This document shows positions 61,594-64,000 of a stretch of DNA of 64,000 bases, in pieces. Each line of letters begins with the position of its first letter. Within the stretch, counting starts at the first letter, position 1. Position numbers and translations under genes: made by a program. Source of the DNA: Marinomonas sp. TW1 (GTDB taxonomy: Bacteria; Pseudomonadota; Gammaproteobacteria; Pseudomonadales; Marinomonadaceae); assembly GCF_001625355.1 (NCBI RefSeq), contig NZ_JSEE01000005.1, positions 1 through 64,000 of the forward strand, given 5' to 3'. The notes below the pieces were generated by a model. It was not told the DNA's origin. It saw only the letters and a list, made by a program, of their open reading frames with translations, and searched no databases.

Positions 61594-62571
61594 TTAACCT
61601 TCAAAGATCTTGCTAAAGCGAGCTTTATTCACTTCATTGTTTTCTAGCGTCTTCGCCGCATCAAATGGCATCAAACGAATCGCGTCACGCTTAGGAAAAC
61701 CCGCTGGGACGCCGATATCACCACGCGCAGGTAAATACCCTTGCTCTAATACCAACTGCTGACCGTCTTTGGACAACAGAAAATCCACAAAACGTTTCGC
61801 GGCCGCTTTGTTTTTCGCGCCTTTCATAATGGCAACCGGTTCCGTCACCATGCTTACGCCCGTTTTAGGGAAAATAAATTCGATCGGCGAGCCTTTCGCG
61901 GCTTCACGAATGGCTAAGAAATCCACAATCACGCCATACGGTTTTGTGCCTGACGCAACGGCTTTCAATACACCACCGTTGCCGCCTTGGGCTTTCACTT
62001 GATTCGCGTGCAATTGCTCGTAGTAATTCCAGCCTAGCGTTTTATCATCCGTTAAGGTCGCAAGGTGAATCAGTGCCGCGCCAGAATACAAAGGGCTAGG
62101 CATGGCCACTTGGTTTTTATATTCCGGCTTCACCAGATCCGACCAATCCGTTGGATGTTGTGGTGCTTTTTGATGACGAACAATGCCCGTCGTGATCAAT
62201 TTTGTACCGTAGTAATAACCCTTATCGCTGTACAAACTGTCTTCGTATTGTCTGCGGTTAGGACTTAAGTAGGATTCTAAATAACCGTCCGACACCATGG
62301 ATTCCATGGTCACGCTGTCGGCAATTAACAGCACATCAGGTTTCACCACACCAGAAGACAATTCAGCGCGCAACTTAGTCATCAACTTTGTGGTGCCGTC
62401 ACGAACCCATTCTACTTTGATGTCTGGATTGGCCGCTTCAAAAGCGTCCACTGTCATTTGCGCATCTTTGTTTGGCTGACTGGTATACAGGGTCAACGTC
62501 TCTTGAGCTTGCGCAGAAAGAGGAAAAGCAAGTGCCGCTGCGCATATCAATAAAGTCTTCTTAACGGTCAT
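61594..62571 (-). CDS. ABC transporter periplasmic binding protein (AfuA/PhnS-like), first gene of the operon
   Basis: A 325-residue precursor with a signal peptide (about residues 1-23, cleaved near AQA-Q). The mature protein begins TLTLYTSQPNKDAQ, and has VEWVRDGTTKLMTKLRAEL, PSPLYSGAALIHLATL, QGGNGGVLKAVASG and VTEPVAIMKGAKNK. It is in the Fe3+-/phosphonate-/sugar-phosphate-binding cluster rather than the maltose type. No Tyr pair typical of FbpA iron binding is evident in the C-terminal half, which favours an organic phosphate over iron, though this is only by eye. Start 62571 has GAGAG upstream; 62616 would add 15 non-signal residues. Confidence 0.88.
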   Translation of the reverse strand: MTVKKTLLICAAALAFPLSAQAQETLTLYTSQPNKDAQMTVDAFEAANPDIKVEWVRDGTTKLMTKLRAELSSGVVKPDVLLIADSVTMESMVSDGYLESYLSPNRRQYEDSLYSDKGYYYGTKLITTGIVRHQKAPQHPTDWSDLVKPEYKNQVAMPSPLYSGAALIHLATLTDDKTLGWNYYEQLHANQVKAQGGNGGVLKAVASGTKPYGVIVDFLAIREAAKGSPIEFIFPKTGVSMVTEPVAIMKGAKNKAAAKRFVDFLLSKDGQQLVLEQGYLPARGDIGVPAGFPKRDAIRLMPFDAAKTLENNEVNKARFSKIFEG

Positions 62572-62619
62572 TGGGAAACTCTCTTTTTGATAAGTGAGCT
62601 GCAACAATACCGACACAAT

Positions 62620-62637
62620 TTGACACTATAGTGACAA
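62620..62637. promoter_or_regulatory. Candidate DeoR operator between importer operon and regulator gene
   Basis: TTGACACTATAGTGACAA is an 18-bp palindrome with one mismatched pair around the core CACTATAGTG. It lies midway between the divergent genes and overlaps a possible -35 box. It is the best-placed inverted repeat in the 141-bp gap. Confidence 0.6.
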
Positions 62638-62712
62638 AAAATTTTCGTTTAATGGCGACCTTCTTTCGTTTCGAAAAGCCACGTGAAAAACATATTAAAA
62701 GGACTCAACCCT

Positions 62713-63462
62713 ATGAATAAGCGACATCATGAAATTGTCCAATGGGTAAATTTACAAGGAAGACAGACGTTACAAGCCGTCGCAGACCAGTTTTCGGTTT
62801 CAGTGCAAACCATTCGTTCAGACATTCGATTATTAGCGGAAAAAGGGCTAATACTGCGCAGCCACGGTGAAGTAATTCCATTTCCACATCGTGAAAATAT
62901 CAGTTTTGACCAACGGCGGATTCGTCATGCCGCAGGTAAAAAACACATTGCCGACCTGTGTGTGAGCAAGATTGCGGATTATCAATCGATCTTTCTCGGC
63001 AGTGGTTCAAGTGTCGCGGAAGTGGCGAGTCAGCTGACGTCATTTCAAGGCCTACAAGTGATGACGACCAACTTACATGCCGCGCGCAATTTATGTGAAC
63101 ACCCAGATTGCGAGCTGACGATTTCGGGCGGTCGAGTACGGATGCGTGACCAAGATGTCATTGGCGGTGATGCCATGCGTTTTTTCCAACGTTATCGCGC
63201 CGACATTGGTATTTTTTCCGTCGCGGCAACCAATAAACAAGGACATTTGTTTGATTTCACCGACGAAGAAGTCATGGCCAGAGAAGCCTTGGTAGAACAT
63301 TGTCATTATCGTATTTTGGTGATCGACAGCACAAAATTTGATACTGAATCTCGTTGTTTATGGGGAAAGATGAGCGACTATGATTGTGTCATTACCGACC
63401 AACAACCTGCTCCCGCGCTATTAAGTACCCTGACCTATCAAGGTGTCGAGGTATTGTATTGA
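62713..63462 (+). CDS. DeoR-family repressor of the importer/phosphatase operon
   Basis: A 249-residue DeoR regulator. The N-terminal helix-turn-helix reads VNLQGRQTLQAVADQFSVSV then QTIRSDIRLLAEKGLILRSH. The DeoR C-terminal sensor domain has FLGSGSSVAEVASQL, VMTTNLHAARNL, LTISGGRVRMRD and DSTKFD. DeoR proteins usually sense phosphorylated sugars or nucleosides, which fits a phosphoester importer. Start 62713 has an upstream AGGA; 62683 is an alternative. It diverges from the operon across a palindrome. Confidence 0.92.
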   Translation: MNKRHHEIVQWVNLQGRQTLQAVADQFSVSVQTIRSDIRLLAEKGLILRSHGEVIPFPHRENISFDQRRIRHAAGKKHIADLCVSKIADYQSIFLGSGSSVAEVASQLTSFQGLQVMTTNLHAARNLCEHPDCELTISGGRVRMRDQDVIGGDAMRFFQRYRADIGIFSVAATNKQGHLFDFTDEEVMAREALVEHCHYRILVIDSTKFDTESRCLWGKMSDYDCVITDQQPAPALLSTLTYQGVEVLY

Positions 63463-63521
63463 CCAGCACATGCCATGTTTGTAGACATTGCACAGAAGGT
63501 ATTTGACCGGAATCTAGACCA

Positions 63522-63560
63522 AGCCCCAAGCACTGACGTTTAAGTGCGTGGGGCTTTTTA
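63522..63560 (+). terminator. Intrinsic terminator after the DeoR gene
   Basis: AGCCCCAAGCACT (63522-63534) pairs with AGTGCGTGGGGCT (63543-63555) with one mismatch and an 8-base loop, followed by TTTT. Confidence 0.9.
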
Positions 63561-63576
63561 AACACGCATTTGCGTG

Positions 63577-64000
63577 TCACAAATGCGGCCAGAATTTCGC
63601 CACAATGCGATGCACCCATCGATCGTAAGGAGGCGCAATCAGGGCGACCAAATTCACACCAGACTTACGCAAAACCGCTTTATTATGTGAAAAGGTTCGA
63701 AAGCCTTCTTCGGCATGATAGGCCCCCATGCCGGAGTCTCCCACGCCACCAAAAGGCAAATCAGATTGAGCCACGTGAATCAAAGCATGGTTGATCACCA
63801 ACCCACCGCTGGCGATGCTTTGCTCACAACGTTGTTCGTCTTCTTTATGCTGTGTAAATAAATACATGGCCAAAGGACGAGGGCGTTGTTGGATGTATTG
63901 AAAGCCTTCGTCTATGGTCTGGTAAGTTTGTATCGGCAAGATCGGCCCAAAAATTTCATCCTGCATCACCGCGAGTTTTTCCTCAGCCTCATGCAGAACA
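63577..64000 (-). CDS. Aldehyde dehydrogenase (coniferyl-aldehyde type), C-terminal part, runs off the window
   Basis: The frame is open to the window end, upstream of the first internal Met at 63969; the extra codons read LHEAEEKLAV. The visible tail has QDEIFGPILPIQTYQTIDEG, YIQQRPRPLAMYLFT, VINHALIHVAQSDLPFGGVG and GMGAYHAEEGFRTFSHNKAV. This matches the C-terminus of the coniferyl/alkyl aldehyde dehydrogenase group, NAD(P)-dependent enzymes that oxidise hydrophobic aldehydes. The catalytic Cys and cofactor domain are outside the window. It converges with the DeoR gene. Confidence 0.9.
   Translation of the reverse strand, partial: VLHEAEEKLAVMQDEIFGPILPIQTYQTIDEGFQYIQQRPRPLAMYLFTQHKEDEQRCEQSIASGGLVINHALIHVAQSDLPFGGVGDSGMGAYHAEEGFRTFSHNKAVLRKSGVNLVALIAPPYDRWVHRIVAKFWPHL

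Overview
The window looks like chromosomal DNA of a marine gammaproteobacterium of the Oceanospirillales, most like Marinomonas. This is inferred from moderate GC, gammaproteobacterial versions of dgt, tag, ada, mtgA, yqhD, ybdL and yhhQ, a KdgM-type porin plus a pectate lyase (plant or algal polysaccharide use), and many diguanylate cyclases. No rRNA, tRNA, CRISPR array or prophage was seen. The only clear mobile-element trace is the last 31 codons of an IS3-type transposase at the left edge.

Layout. 1-5.3 kb: IS3 remnant, a Cache-GGDEF sensor, an outer-membrane porin and an exported histidine acid phosphatase (phytase/MINPP-like). 5.3-15.2 kb: a 53-residue DUF2256 zinc protein, mtgA, yqhD with a divergent AraC regulator, a membrane phosphatase-lipid kinase fusion, a DUF2383 protein, a Bcr/CflA pump, a GFA-family protein, ybdL and an old-yellow-enzyme reductase. 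15.3-22.6 kb: three more GGDEF proteins, an unrecognised protein with a C-terminal ribbon-helix-helix-like segment, yhhQ behind a preQ1-I riboswitch, and a KdgM-type porin. 22.7-32.7 kb: a TauE/LysR pair, a TVP38-flavoprotein fusion with DUF547, an MFS protein, a RibN-type transporter behind an FMN riboswitch, rarD, and two small unknown membrane or secreted proteins.

32.9-38.4 kb holds a minus-strand cluster that I read as a GAK system (ATP-grasp, amphi-Trp, HprK-related kinase B), with a metallophosphoesterase and a PhoU-like/aminoglycoside-phosphotransferase-like protein. The function of this system is unknown. It is followed by a plus-strand dgt - AAC(6')-like acetyltransferase - tag operon and a PAS-GGDEF protein.

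42.5-48.5 kb: a LacI-regulated sugar ABC operon whose binding-protein and permease genes are separated by an eight-unit, 38-39 bp tandem hairpin array flanked by inverted REP-like elements. 48.5-56.6 kb: a GNAT, a LysR facing a frameshifted MFS gene, a PL1 pectate lyase lipoprotein, TauE, Ada, a gamma-glutamylcyclotransferase-like protein and a DUF4432 sugar-epimerase-like protein.

56.7-63.5 kb: a compact six-gene minus-strand operon, divergent from a DeoR repressor. It encodes a Fe3+/sugar-phosphate-type ABC importer, an MBL-fold hydrolase, a histidine phosphatase and a HAD phosphatase, and is a strong candidate for an undescribed phosphoester-scavenging pathway. The window ends inside an aldehyde dehydrogenase gene.

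The two best targets for new biology are the GAK cluster and the importer/three-hydrolase operon. The best RNA features are the FMN and preQ1-I riboswitches and the intra-operon hairpin array.
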